Source: Paracoccaceae bacterium (GTDB lineage: Bacteria; Pseudomonadota; Alphaproteobacteria; Rhodobacterales; Rhodobacteraceae). Taken from it: a stretch of 64,000 bases of DNA. The translations under genes were made by a program, and so were the position numbers. The notes beneath the pieces were generated by a model that did not search any database, was not told where the DNA came from, and saw nothing but the letters and a program-made list of their open reading frames with translations. The DNA is taken from positions 62,001 through 126,000 of the forward strand of contig JACKKJ010000001.1 in assembly GCA_024236495.1 (NCBI GenBank). The letters run 5' to 3'. Numbering within the stretch: the stretch's first letter is position 1; each line of letters starts with the position of its first letter. This document shows, in pieces, positions 42,511-51,012 of the stretch.

Positions 42511-44392
42511 AGGGGAGCCGCTGATACTTCTTGTAGAAGACGCGTTCATCCGAGCCTTCGAATTCGTCCCGCACCGAACGGCGGGGTTCGGAGGCGTCGT
42601 CGCTTTCGGCCGACTGGCGCGCCCACATCGCGGCATAGCGCCCGCCGTGCGCCAGAAGCGCCTCGTGCCGGCCCTCTTCGACGATCTCGCCCTTTTCCAG
42701 AACGACGATCCGGTCGGCGTCGGCGATGGTCGAAAGCCGGTGTGCGATGGTGATGACGGTGCGCCCCTGCCCCATTTCCTTCAGGCTTTCCTGGATGTCG
42801 CGTTCGGTCTGGGTGTCGAGCGCCGATGTCGCCTCGTCCAGAAGCAGGATCGGCGGGTTTTTCAGGATCGTGCGGGCGATGCCCACCCGCTGCTTTTCGC
42901 CACCTGACAGTTTCAGCCCGCGTTCGCCCACCTTCGTCTCGTAGCCCTCGGGCAGCGACATGATGAAATCGTGGATCTTGGCGGCTCTGGCGGCAGCGAT
43001 CAGTTCCTCCCTCGGGGCCTCGGGGCGGCCGTAGGCGATGTTGTAGTAGACCGTGTCGTTGAATAGCACCGTGTCCTGCGGCACCACGCCGATCAGTCGG
43101 TGGACACTGTCCTGCGTCACGTCGCGCAGATCCTGCCCGTCGATCCTGAGCGCACCGCCGGTCACGTCGTAGAACCGGAACAGGAGCCGCCCGATGGTCG
43201 ACTTGCCGGACCCCGACGGCCCCACGATCGCCACGGTTTCGCCCGCACCCACCCTGAGGCTGACGCCCTTGAGGATCGGGCGGGCAGGATCGTAGGCGAA
43301 GGACACGTCGTCCAGCATCACTTCGCCGCCTGAAACCTTCAGATCCGGCGCGCCGGGCTTGTCCACGATCTCGGCCGGCTGGCCCAGAAGATCGAACATC
43401 TCGCCCATATCCACCAGCGCCTGGCGGATTTCCCGGTAGACGGTGCCAAGGAAATTCAGCGGCATGGTGATCTGGATCATATAGGCGTTGACCATGACGA
43501 AATCGCCCACCGTCAGTATCCCCTGCTGAACGCCGATCGCCGCCATCACCATCACGATCACCAGCCCGGTGGTGATGATCAGCGACTGGCCGAAGTTCAG
43601 CGCCGACAACGACTGCCCGGTCTTGACCGCCGCCTTTTCATAGCCCGCCATCGCAACGTCATAGCGGTCCGCCTCGCGCCCCTCGGCGCCGAAATACTTG
43701 ACCGTCTCGAAGTTCAGAAGGCTGTCGATGGCCTTCTGGTTCGCGTCGGTGTCCTGTTCGTTCATCTGGCGGCGGATCTTTACCCGCCACTCGGTGATCT
43801 TGAACGTATAGGTGACGTAGAGCGCGATGGTGATCATCACCACGACCGCGTAGCGCCAGTCGAAGACCACCGCGAAGATGATCGTGACAAGCGACAGTTC
43901 AAGGATCAGCGGCCCGACGGACAGAAGCATGAAGCGCAAGAGGAAATCGACGCCCTTCACCCCGCGTTCGATGATCCGCGACAGCCCGCCGGTCTTGCGG
44001 GTGATGTGATAGCGCATCGACAGCCGGTGGATGTGGCGGAACGTCTCAAGCGCGAGCTTGCGCAGGGCCCTTTGGCCGACCCGTACGAAAATCGCGTCAC
44101 GCAATTCGTTGAAGCCGACCGCGCTCAGCCTTGCGACGCCGTAGGCCACCGTCAACCCGATCGCGCCGATCGCCAGAAGCCAGGCCTCCCCCCGGGTTTC
44201 GCCCCCGAGCGAATCGACCGCCGCCTTGTAGAAGAACGGCGTCGAGACCGAGACGAGCCGCGCGATCAAAAGCGCCGTCAGCGACAGCACCACGCGCCGC
44301 TTCACCCAGCCCTCGCCCTTCGGCCAAAGATAGGGCGCGACCCTGCGCAGGGTCCGGATGTTACTGCTCCGCTCGGTCGTCTTGTCGCTCAT
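42500..44392 (-). CDS. Atm1-type ABC exporter (half-transporter, permease-ATPase fusion)
   Basis: A 630-residue half-transporter acting as a homodimer. The N-terminal membrane domain (about 35-330) includes QMNEQDTDANQKAIDSLLNFETVKYF, diagnostic of the ABCB7/Atm1 group, and the ATPase domain has Walker A GPSGSGKST, LSGGEKQR and LLLDEATSALD. Bacterial Atm1 proteins move glutathione conjugates or persulfides and protect from heavy metals. The ATG at 44392 is chosen; a GTG four codons upstream (44404) is an alternative. It is divergent from an ArsR-type repressor. Confidence 0.9.
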   Translation of the reverse strand: MSDKTTERSSNIRTLRRVAPYLWPKGEGWVKRRVVLSLTALLIARLVSVSTPFFYKAAVDSLGGETRGEAWLLAIGAIGLTVAYGVARLSAVGFNELRDAIFVRVGQRALRKLALETFRHIHRLSMRYHITRKTGGLSRIIERGVKGVDFLLRFMLLSVGPLILELSLVTIIFAVVFDWRYAVVVMITIALYVTYTFKITEWRVKIRRQMNEQDTDANQKAIDSLLNFETVKYFGAEGREADRYDVAMAGYEKAAVKTGQSLSALNFGQSLIITTGLVIVMVMAAIGVQQGILTVGDFVMVNAYMIQITMPLNFLGTVYREIRQALVDMGEMFDLLGQPAEIVDKPGAPDLKVSGGEVMLDDVSFAYDPARPILKGVSLRVGAGETVAIVGPSGSGKSTIGRLLFRFYDVTGGALRIDGQDLRDVTQDSVHRLIGVVPQDTVLFNDTVYYNIAYGRPEAPREELIAAARAAKIHDFIMSLPEGYETKVGERGLKLSGGEKQRVGIARTILKNPPILLLDEATSALDTQTERDIQESLKEMGQGRTVITIAHRLSTIADADRIVVLEKGEIVEEGRHEALLAHGGRYAAMWARQSAESDDASEPRRSVRDEFEGSDERVFYKKYQRLPSGG

Positions 44393-44457
44393 GCTGAGAT
44401 CCACGCATTTCCCGCCGCTTGATCGCAGGGCGGGCTTCGCCTATCAAGGGGCTATCG

Positions 44458-44483
44458 TTTCAACGATTCATGAGTAGTTGAAA
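44458..44483. promoter_or_regulatory. Inverted-repeat operator in front of arsR-like gene
   Basis: TTTCAAC-N12-GTTGAAA forms a seven-base dyad that ends one base before the arsR-like start codon and 65 bp from the Atm1-like start. The position suits autorepression and possibly control of the divergent exporter. Confidence 0.65.
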
Positions 44484-44484
44484 T

Positions 44485-44826
44485 ATGGAACAGAGTCGAG
44501 TCCTTGCCGCGCTGGCGGCGCTGGCCAACGGCACGCGGCTGGAACTGGTACGGGCGCTGATCGGACGCGGGCCCGCCGGAATGCCCGCCGGCGAGATCGC
44601 GCGCCATCTGGATGTGTCGGCCTCGCGCCTTTCGTTCCACCTCGCGCAGCTTGAACAGGCGGGGCTGATTTCGGGCCGGCGGGAATCGCGCAACGTGATC
44701 TACACCGTCGACACGGCCCGGATGGGCCATGTCATCGGTTATCTGCTGAACGATTGCTGCCGGTCAGACCCGGAGGTCTGCGCCTGCTGCGCCCCTGACG
44801 CTAGTTCGACGCCGAAGGCACCGTAA
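44485..44826 (+). CDS. ArsR/SmtB-family repressor with Cys-rich C-terminus
   Basis: A 113-residue winged-helix repressor (helix-turn-helix in EIARHLDVSASRLSFHLAQLEQAGLI, about 37-62). The C-terminal tail has five cysteines: C91-C92 and C99-x-C101-C102. ArsR proteins with C-terminal Cys clusters sense As(III), Cd or Hg. The LSFHLAQLE recognition helix lacks the CVC motif of classical ArsR, so sensing would rely on the tail. No arsenite pump or arsenate reductase is next to it. Its end overlaps the LysM gene on the other strand by 26 bp. Confidence 0.88.
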   Translation: MEQSRVLAALAALANGTRLELVRALIGRGPAGMPAGEIARHLDVSASRLSFHLAQLEQAGLISGRRESRNVIYTVDTARMGHVIGYLLNDCCRSDPEVCACCAPDASSTPKAP

Positions 44827-46357
44827 AGATCTGGCCGGGGTAGATCAGGTCCGGATTGCGGATCTGTTCTCGGTTCGCCTCGAACACGCGGACGTAAAGG
44901 AAACCGTCGCCGTAGTTTTCCGTCGCGATTCCCCAAAGCGTCGATCCCGGTTGGACGGTGACGATCCTGGCGCCGGTCACCTTGCCGGGGGCGGCCGGGG
45001 TGGGGGCTGTCGGCTCAGTCGGAAGAGCTTCGGCCAATGCCACTGCCTCGGCAGCCTCGTTCGTCGAAGTGGCGGGCGCGCCGGCGGAAGGTTCCGACGC
45101 GGCCGATGATGCGTCCAGGGACGCTTCCGGGGCCACCGTTGCGGCCATCGCCGTCTCGGGCGTGGCGGTTTCAGCCATGTCGGTTTCGGGTGCAGGCGTT
45201 TCGGGCGTCGATGTCTCAGGCGCGACGGGTTGCGCAACGGTCTTGTCGAGAACCGCGGCGACGGTTTCCGGTGCCTCCCGCTGGAAGGGCGTTTCGGCAC
45301 GCGACAGGACCTTGCCATTGGCATCGATCTGATCGACACGCAGGCGGTAGACCGCCGCGGCGATGCCGGACAAGCCGGCGCTCCAGCTTCCGGTGCCGCC
45401 GACCTGCACGATGGCCACCGGCTTGTCATCAAGATAGAGCCGCACGAAGCTTCCTGCGGTGCCACGGCCCGCGACGATCACGTTGCCTTCGGTATCGTAA
45501 CTGATGGTATCGATTGTCACTTCGGTGGCCGGAGCATTGTCGTTGAGCTTCCGCACACCGTTTTCGTCCACCACCAGGACTTCAGGCGCCGCCGCAGGCG
45601 TGCCTGCCGCAACCTGCGCCGTCTCATCGGCGGCAGCGGGATCGGCCGTCGTTTCCTTTGTCGCCGCTTCGTCTGCGACCGTTGCGCTTGCCGCCGGTTC
45701 AGTCGCCTCGGAAGTGGTTGCGGCATCTTCCGCCGCCGCGGTTTGTACAGTTTCCGGCGCGGCAAAGGGGGCGACAATGACGCTTTCGGCCGACGCGACC
45801 GCCGCGCCCTCGGGTCCCGAAGACAGGGTCAGCACGCGCGGCTGATCCGAGGGTGGCAGGCTGAAGAACGCCGCGAACTTTCCCGCCCCGTCGGCCACGG
45901 CCCTTGCGACGGCCACCCCGTCCGCCAGGATCGATACTTCTGCCCCGGGTGCCGCCCGGCCTGCGACAAGCGCTGCGCCATCCGCATCGACCCGCATGGT
46001 GTCGAAGGCCGGCATGTCCGCTTCGGAACCGGCGCTTGTCGTCGCCGGGGCGGCGGGTTCCGTCGTCGCAGCTTCGGTAGTGGCGGCATCGGCTGTCGTG
46101 GGGTCGGGCTGTTCGGACGGGCCGGGTTCTGCCGCCTGCTCTCCCGCGGCGGGGGCTGTAACCTCGGGGGATGCTGTCTCGGGGGATGCTGTCTCGGGGG
46201 ATGCTGTCTCGGGCGCGCTCGCAAGCGGCACGGGCAGTTGCGCATCCGGGCGCAGCCCCAGGAACCAGATCAGCGCCAGCACGACGGCCGACCCGACGCC
46301 CCCGGCAGCCCACAACATCCGGTTGCCGGCGGGCGTGCCCCTGCTTTCTTCACTCAT
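44801..46357 (-). CDS. LysM-domain protein with long Ala/Glu/Thr/Pro-rich region
   Basis: A 518-residue membrane-anchored protein. A short N-terminus is followed by one membrane segment (about 14-34), then a long low-complexity region of Ala, Glu, Thr and Pro, containing two Ig/bacterial-adhesion-like beta segments (about 110-190 and 290-360: GRAAPGAEVSILADG and AGRGTAGSFVRLYLDDKPVAIVQVG). The C-terminal ~50 residues are a LysM peptidoglycan-binding domain (VQPGSTLWGIATENYGDG...LIYPGQIFTVP). It probably acts in the periplasm at the cell wall. The ATG at 46357 is preferred; the open frame continues upstream over the LOG gene. Confidence 0.88.
   Translation of the reverse strand: MSEESRGTPAGNRMLWAAGGVGSAVVLALIWFLGLRPDAQLPVPLASAPETASPETASPETASPEVTAPAAGEQAAEPGPSEQPDPTTADAATTEAATTEPAAPATTSAGSEADMPAFDTMRVDADGAALVAGRAAPGAEVSILADGVAVARAVADGAGKFAAFFSLPPSDQPRVLTLSSGPEGAAVASAESVIVAPFAAPETVQTAAAEDAATTSEATEPAASATVADEAATKETTADPAAADETAQVAAGTPAAAPEVLVVDENGVRKLNDNAPATEVTIDTISYDTEGNVIVAGRGTAGSFVRLYLDDKPVAIVQVGGTGSWSAGLSGIAAAVYRLRVDQIDANGKVLSRAETPFQREAPETVAAVLDKTVAQPVAPETSTPETPAPETDMAETATPETAMAATVAPEASLDASSAASEPSAGAPATSTNEAAEAVALAEALPTEPTAPTPAAPGKVTGARIVTVQPGSTLWGIATENYGDGFLYVRVFEANREQIRNPDLIYPGQIFTVPSASN
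46164..46213. repeat. 15-bp tandem repeat inside the LysM gene
   Basis: The unit ATGCTGTCTCGGGGG occurs about 3.3 times in a row and encodes the protein repeat ETASP (three perfect copies). The period keeps the frame, so copy number can vary without breaking the gene. Confidence 0.9.
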
Positions 46358-46453
46358 GCTTTCCATCCCCTTCGCCGCCTTCCCTCGGGCGGTTGCTTGA
46401 GCGACCTTAGCAACGCCGCTATCACCGGTCAAAAGAACCTTGAGGACCATGCC

Positions 46454-47011
46454 ATGAGCCCGACCGTCAAATCCGTCTGCGTCTATTGCGGTTCCCGTCA
46501 CGGGGCCCGGCCCGCCTATGCCCGCGCCGCGCGCGACACCGGCACGATGCTGGCCGCGATGGGCTGGCGCCTTGTCTACGGCGCCGGCGACGTGGGGCTG
46601 ATGGGCGAGGTCGCCCGCGCCACGCAAGTGGCCGGCGGGCAGACCTTTGGCGTCATTCCCGAACACCTGTTCCGCCGCGAGGTCGGCAAGCGCGACCTGA
46701 CCGCCTTTGTCGTGACCGAGACGATGCACGAACGCAAGAAGGTCATGTTCATGAACTGCGACGCGATCGTCGTGTTGCCCGGCGGCGGCGGATCGCTGGA
46801 CGAATTTTTCGAGGTGCTGACCTGGCGCCAGCTTGGCCTGCACGCAAAGCCGATCATCGTGCTGAACACCGAAGGCTACTGGGATCCGCTGATCGCCACG
46901 GTGGACCGGATCGTCGAAGAGGGTTTCGCCGACCCGTCGCTGCGCGATTTCGTGACGGTTGCCCCCGATGTGGATGCCGTCCGGGCGCGGTTGTCCGAGG
47001 CTTTCGGATAG
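46454..47011 (+). CDS. LOG-family protein (TIGR00730; cytokinin riboside 5'-monophosphate phosphoribohydrolase-like)
   Basis: A 185-residue Rossmann-fold protein. It has the family features VCVYCGSRHGARP, GAGDVGLMGEVA and the nucleotide-binding PGGGGSLDEFFE, with the catalytic Arg/Glu pair in that region. Members cleave the N-glycosidic bond of nucleoside monophosphates such as AMP or cytokinin nucleotides. The ATG at 46454 starts the conserved core directly. Confidence 0.9.
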   Translation: MSPTVKSVCVYCGSRHGARPAYARAARDTGTMLAAMGWRLVYGAGDVGLMGEVARATQVAGGQTFGVIPEHLFRREVGKRDLTAFVVTETMHERKKVMFMNCDAIVVLPGGGGSLDEFFEVLTWRQLGLHAKPIIVLNTEGYWDPLIATVDRIVEEGFADPSLRDFVTVAPDVDAVRARLSEAFG

Positions 47012-47029
47012 GGTCCACATCGGCCCCCC

Positions 47030-47061
47030 CACTTCAGGCCGCCGTCACTTCAGGCCGCCGT
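47030..47061. repeat. Perfect 16-bp tandem duplication at a stop codon
   Basis: CACTTCAGGCCGCCGT occurs twice head to tail. The right copy contains the stop of the phosphoesterase gene (47050-47052), the left copy repeats the same stop and preceding codons just beyond it. It looks like a recent slippage duplication. Confidence 0.9.
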
Positions 47062-47949
47062 GAGCTCCACCACCGTGATCTCTGGCACAACACCGAAGCG
47101 GACGGGCAGGATCGAACAGCCGATCCCGCCCGACACCACGATGTCACGCGCGCCTTCGCGCACCGGGCCATAGGCATAGCGGTTGCCATAGGCCGAGGGC
47201 ACCATCGGTGACCAGCCGAAGATCCGCACCTGCCCGCCATGCGTATGTCCCGACAGCGTCAGCGCGAAGCGGTCCGGCACGCGGGGAAAGATGTCGGGTT
47301 CATGGGCCAGAAGGATCGCCGGCGCGTCGTCGGTGATCTGCGCCAGCGTTCCTTGCAGGTCGTCAAGGCCACGGTAGCCGCCGCCCCGGCGCAGCAGGGC
47401 CACCTGATCGTCGAGCCCCGCCAGCCAGAACGGTCCCGGCGCGGCGCCGCCGCCGATCTTCAGCGCCTTGTTCTGCAGGACCGGGACGCCCGCGTCGCGC
47501 AAGAGCCCGGCGATGCGGTTCGGCCCGCCGCCGCGCGCCTGCGCCGCGCGGTCGTGCCACCAGTCGTGGTTGCCAAGGATCGCATAGCGCCCGAGCGGGG
47601 CGGAAAGACCCGCCGCGACACGGGCGAAATCCGCCATTGGCACGCTGTCCGAGACAAAGCGATGCCCGGCCTCGTAGTCGCCCAGAAGAAGGATCAGGTC
47701 CGCGCCCAGCGCGTTGGTCCGCGCCACGATGCGTTCGAACCGCGCCAGGCTGACCCAGGGTTCGCCCATGTGCAGATCGGCAAGGATCGCGATCTTCAGC
47801 GGTCCGCCCCGCCAACCGGGCGATGCGAGCCGCCAGCGCCGCACCCTGAGCCTGAGCGCGGGTTCGACGAAGAAGCCGTAGGCGGAAACGAAAAGGCCCG
47901 CCAGGAACGTTCCCAGCAGGCCCTTCAGGATTGCGCGTCGGGTCAGCAC
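47050..47949 (-). CDS. Calcineurin-type metallophosphoesterase
   Basis: A 299-residue phosphoesterase with the complete two-metal set: ADLHMG (about 54-59), LLGDYEAG, GNHDWW and SGHTHGGQ. The N-terminus LTRRAILKGLLGTFLAGL has a twin arginine and a hydrophobic stretch, so it is exported or membrane anchored. The family resembles YaeI/YkuE, which act on lipids in the envelope. It starts 16 bp after the sodB stop and is in the same direction. Confidence 0.9.
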   Translation of the reverse strand: MLTRRAILKGLLGTFLAGLFVSAYGFFVEPALRLRVRRWRLASPGWRGGPLKIAILADLHMGEPWVSLARFERIVARTNALGADLILLLGDYEAGHRFVSDSVPMADFARVAAGLSAPLGRYAILGNHDWWHDRAAQARGGGPNRIAGLLRDAGVPVLQNKALKIGGGAAPGPFWLAGLDDQVALLRRGGGYRGLDDLQGTLAQITDDAPAILLAHEPDIFPRVPDRFALTLSGHTHGGQVRIFGWSPMVPSAYGNRYAYGPVREGARDIVVSGGIGCSILPVRFGVVPEITVVELTAA

Positions 47950-47965
47950 CCGGCGTCCCGGGGCG

Positions 47966-48565
47966 TCAGAGCCGGGAGGCGACGTTTTCCCAGTTCACGA
48001 GCTTTTCGAGGAAGTTCGTGAGGTAGGCGGGGCGCTTGTTGCGGAAATCGATGTAGTAGGAGTGTTCCCACACGTCGCAGCCCAGAAGCGCGGTCTGCCC
48101 GAAGCACAGCGGGTTGACGCCGTTTTCGGTCTTGGTGACCTTCAGGCTGCCGTCCTTGTCCTTGACCAGCCAGCACCAGCCGGACCCGAACTGACCGGCA
48201 CCGGCGGCGGCGAAGTCGTCCTTGAACTTCTGGACCGAGCCGAAGCTTTCGGTGATCGCACGCTCCAGTTCGCCCGGCATCGCCTTGCCGCCCGGGCCCA
48301 TCATTTCCCAGAACTGGTTGTGGTTCCAGTGCTGGCTGGCGTTGTTGAAGATGCCGTTCTGGGCGACGGCGCCGGCCTGATAGGTGCCGCGCACGATGTC
48401 TTCCAGCGACTTGCCTTCCCATTCGGTCCCGGCGATCAGCTTGTTGCCGTTGTCGACATAGGCCTTGTGGTGAAGGTCGTGGTGATATTCGAGCGTCTCC
48501 TTCGACATGCCAAGCGAGGCAAGCGCATCGTGTGCATAGGGAAGGTCGGGAAGGGTAAAGGCCAT
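47966..48565 (-). CDS. sodB: Superoxide dismutase, Fe-type
   Basis: A 199-residue cytoplasmic enzyme that turns superoxide into hydrogen peroxide and oxygen. The metal ligands are H28 (EYHHDLHH), H82 (HWNHNQFW), D164 and H168 (GCDVWEHSYYID). The Gln at position 78 in FNNASQHWNH is the outer-sphere residue typical of iron enzymes. Length and the ending are standard, and there is no signal peptide. Confidence 0.95.
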   Translation of the reverse strand: MAFTLPDLPYAHDALASLGMSKETLEYHHDLHHKAYVDNGNKLIAGTEWEGKSLEDIVRGTYQAGAVAQNGIFNNASQHWNHNQFWEMMGPGGKAMPGELERAITESFGSVQKFKDDFAAAGAGQFGSGWCWLVKDKDGSLKVTKTENGVNPLCFGQTALLGCDVWEHSYYIDFRNKRPAYLTNFLEKLVNWENVASRL

Positions 48566-48655
48566 GATCGTGCTCCTTTCGCGCGGAAAACTGTCCGTCC
48601 CCCTTAAAGCGCGCGCGCCGGGGCGAGGTCAAGGCGGCGTCGCACCCGGCACGCG

Positions 48656-49885
48656 CTATCGGCAGACGTCGCGGATCGCGCGCATGGCCGCCAGCGCGTC
48701 GGCGGTGAAGGCGGGGATCAGGTAGTCGGGCCAGGTCGAAAGCTTGACGGCGACGAAATCGGCCTTGCGATCGACATAGATCATCTGCCCGAAGATGCCG
48801 CGCGCGCAGAAATCGCCATGTTCGGCGTCCATCACCCACCATTTGCGGCGGTAGGCCCCGCGCGGCGCCAGCGCCCGGTAGTCGCCCAGGAACTTGCCGG
48901 GTTCGCAGCGCCCGATGTCGTCGATCCAGGCCTCGGGCACGATCTGCCGCCCGTCCCAGCGCCCGCCCGCGGCGACCATCAGCGCAAAGCGCGCGTAGTC
49001 GCGCAAGGTGGCGTTGAAGCCGCCGTCGGCCAGGGCGGTGCCTGCCCGGTCCACCGTGAAGGAAGCGTCGCGTTCGGCGCCGATCGGGCCCCAGATCCGG
49101 GTGCCCAGAAGGTCGGCGAGGGTCTGCCCCGCCGCGCGTTCCATCGCCCAGGCCAGCACGTCGGTTTCGATCGAACGGTATTCGAACACCTCGCCGTGCG
49201 GACGGGCCTGCCTGAGCCCGAGGATCTGGTCGCGCAGCGTCATCGGCCCGGAATAATGCGGCGGCGCGGGTTTCCAGCCGCAAGCGATGTCAAGCTGGCC
49301 GATGTCCGACTCGGGGTCTGCATATTCCTCTACGAAGCGCACGCCCGACTGCATGTCGAGCACATGTCCCACCGTCGCGCCCGCGTAGCCGCAGCCGGCC
49401 AGTTCGGGAACGTAGTCGGTCAGGGGCGCATCGGGGTCCAGAAGCCCCTCGCCCCACAGGACGCCGGCCAGGATGCCGACGACGGACTTCGCCACCGATT
49501 GCGACAGGTGGAGCGTCGCGGGGGTCATCTCGTTGAAGTAGTGTTCCGCCACCACGCGGCCGCCGGACAGCGCGATGAAGCCGTCGGTATAGGTTTCCGC
49601 CAGCATCTGCGCCACGGTCTTCACGCTGCCGTCGTGGGCGGCGAAGGTCAGCGCATCCACCGCCGCGTCGGCGCGCGGCAAGGGGCGGCTTCGCGCGGCA
49701 TCCGCCCGCACCTCGACCGTCGGCACGAAGCTGCGCACGTTGAGGAAGGTGTGCCGGTTGAACGGTGCCAGGTCCCAGTTCCAGGGGGTCGGGATCTTTT
49801 CGGGGGGCGGCGGGAAACCCTTCATGATCCCCAGTTCGCGCGCCGTGCGCGGCCTGGGACCGGGGCCCGGTCCGTGATCTGTCAT
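48656..49885 (-). CDS. Serine hydrolase, 6-aminohexanoate-dimer hydrolase (NylB)-like, class C beta-lactamase fold
   Basis: A 409-residue penicillin-recognising-fold hydrolase without a signal peptide. The nucleophile motif is S130-V-A-K133, the Tyr motif is Y236-R-S in FEYRSIETDVLAWAMERA, and the third motif region reads ARGIFGQMIYVD. The YRS and GQ forms match the nylon-oligomer hydrolase/carboxylesterase group rather than true beta-lactamases (YxN, KTG). It lies 76 bp downstream of importer C on the same strand and may cut an amide or ester of the imported compound; that is inference. Confidence 0.85.
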   Translation of the reverse strand: MTDHGPGPGPRPRTARELGIMKGFPPPPEKIPTPWNWDLAPFNRHTFLNVRSFVPTVEVRADAARSRPLPRADAAVDALTFAAHDGSVKTVAQMLAETYTDGFIALSGGRVVAEHYFNEMTPATLHLSQSVAKSVVGILAGVLWGEGLLDPDAPLTDYVPELAGCGYAGATVGHVLDMQSGVRFVEEYADPESDIGQLDIACGWKPAPPHYSGPMTLRDQILGLRQARPHGEVFEYRSIETDVLAWAMERAAGQTLADLLGTRIWGPIGAERDASFTVDRAGTALADGGFNATLRDYARFALMVAAGGRWDGRQIVPEAWIDDIGRCEPGKFLGDYRALAPRGAYRRKWWVMDAEHGDFCARGIFGQMIYVDRKADFVAVKLSTWPDYLIPAFTADALAAMRAIRDVCR

Positions 49886-49961
49886 GGCGCGGCTCTGTCT
49901 GGGCGGGATCCGGGGGGCGCAGCCGCCCCCCGGCGGTTCGGGCCTGTCGCGGCCCGCACCA

Positions 49962-50987
49962 TCACTTCTGGAGTTCGGTCCAGATCGCGGTGTAGTATTC
50001 CTGCGCCTTGGGCGAACAGGTGGGCAGGAAATGCCCGGCCGCCGCGAATTCCGCCGGCACGTTGATTTCCGGCGCGTCCTTCATGTCCTCGGGCATGAAG
50101 GCCTCGGACCCGGTGATGCCGTTCGCATAACGCGCGAAAGACGAGATCAGGGCGGCGTTTTCGGGCACCATGATGAAGTCGAGGAACTTGTAGGCTTCCT
50201 CGGTGTTGTTGGCGTCCGACAACAGCATCACCTGGTCCATCCACAGCGGATAACCTTCCTTCGGATAGCCGTAGACCACATCGGGGTTCTGGAGACGCGC
50301 GCGGAAGATCGCGCCGTTCCAGTAGACCGAGGCCATGACGTCGTTGGCCGCCATCTTCTCGGTCATGCCGTAGTCCATCGACTGCCACTTGGGCTTCGCC
50401 TCGAGCAGCGCATCGCGGACCTTCTTCAGAATCTCGGTATCCTCGGTGCAGGGCTCGCCGCCCTCGTACATGATGGCCAGCGACAGAACGTCGTTCATCT
50501 CGGGCGTGACGTTGACCTTGCCGACCAGTTCTTCCGGCGGGTCCATGAAGATGGCCGAGGTGTTGATGTCGCCCGAATAGGCGGTCTTGTTCACCGCAAC
50601 GCCGGTAGACCCCCACTGCCACGGAACCGAGAACTTGCGGCCCGGATCGTAGGACGATTCCATCCACTGCGGCGCGATGTTGCCGTGATTGGAGAGCTTG
50701 GACAGGTCAAGTTCCTGCACCAGGCCCTTTTCGACGTAGATCTGGACGTAGTTGGCCGAGGGCACGACCAGGTCGAAGCCGTGTCCACCGGCCTCGATCT
50801 TGGCAAGGGCGGCGTCGTTGCTGTCGTAATCGGTGATCGTGACCTTGATGCCGGTCTCGTCCTCGAACTTCTTGATCAGTTCGGGGTTGGTGTAGTCGCC
50901 CCAGTTGAAAAGCTGCAGTTCGCCCTCGGCAAGGGCCATGCCAGCAGAGCCAAGAAGAACGGCGATGGCGGTGAGGTGTTTTTTCAT
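49962..50987 (-). CDS. Polyamine-type ABC importer, substrate-binding protein (PotF/PotD-like), system C
   Basis: A 341-residue periplasmic receptor. The Sec signal ends at MALA (about residue 20) and the mature start is EGELQLFNWGDYTNPELI, very close to PotD/PotF. The inner part has VPSANYVQIYVEKGLVQELD and YWNGAIFRARLQNPDVVYGYPKEG. Of the three Pot-like receptors in the window this one looks most like a real putrescine/spermidine binder. It is the last importer gene, 25 bp after permease 2. Confidence 0.93.
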   Translation of the reverse strand: MKKHLTAIAVLLGSAGMALAEGELQLFNWGDYTNPELIKKFEDETGIKVTITDYDSNDAALAKIEAGGHGFDLVVPSANYVQIYVEKGLVQELDLSKLSNHGNIAPQWMESSYDPGRKFSVPWQWGSTGVAVNKTAYSGDINTSAIFMDPPEELVGKVNVTPEMNDVLSLAIMYEGGEPCTEDTEILKKVRDALLEAKPKWQSMDYGMTEKMAANDVMASVYWNGAIFRARLQNPDVVYGYPKEGYPLWMDQVMLLSDANNTEEAYKFLDFIMVPENAALISSFARYANGITGSEAFMPEDMKDAPEINVPAEFAAAGHFLPTCSPKAQEYYTAIWTELQK

Positions 50988-51012
50988 TCTGAACTCCCTG
51001 TTTTCGGTCCCG

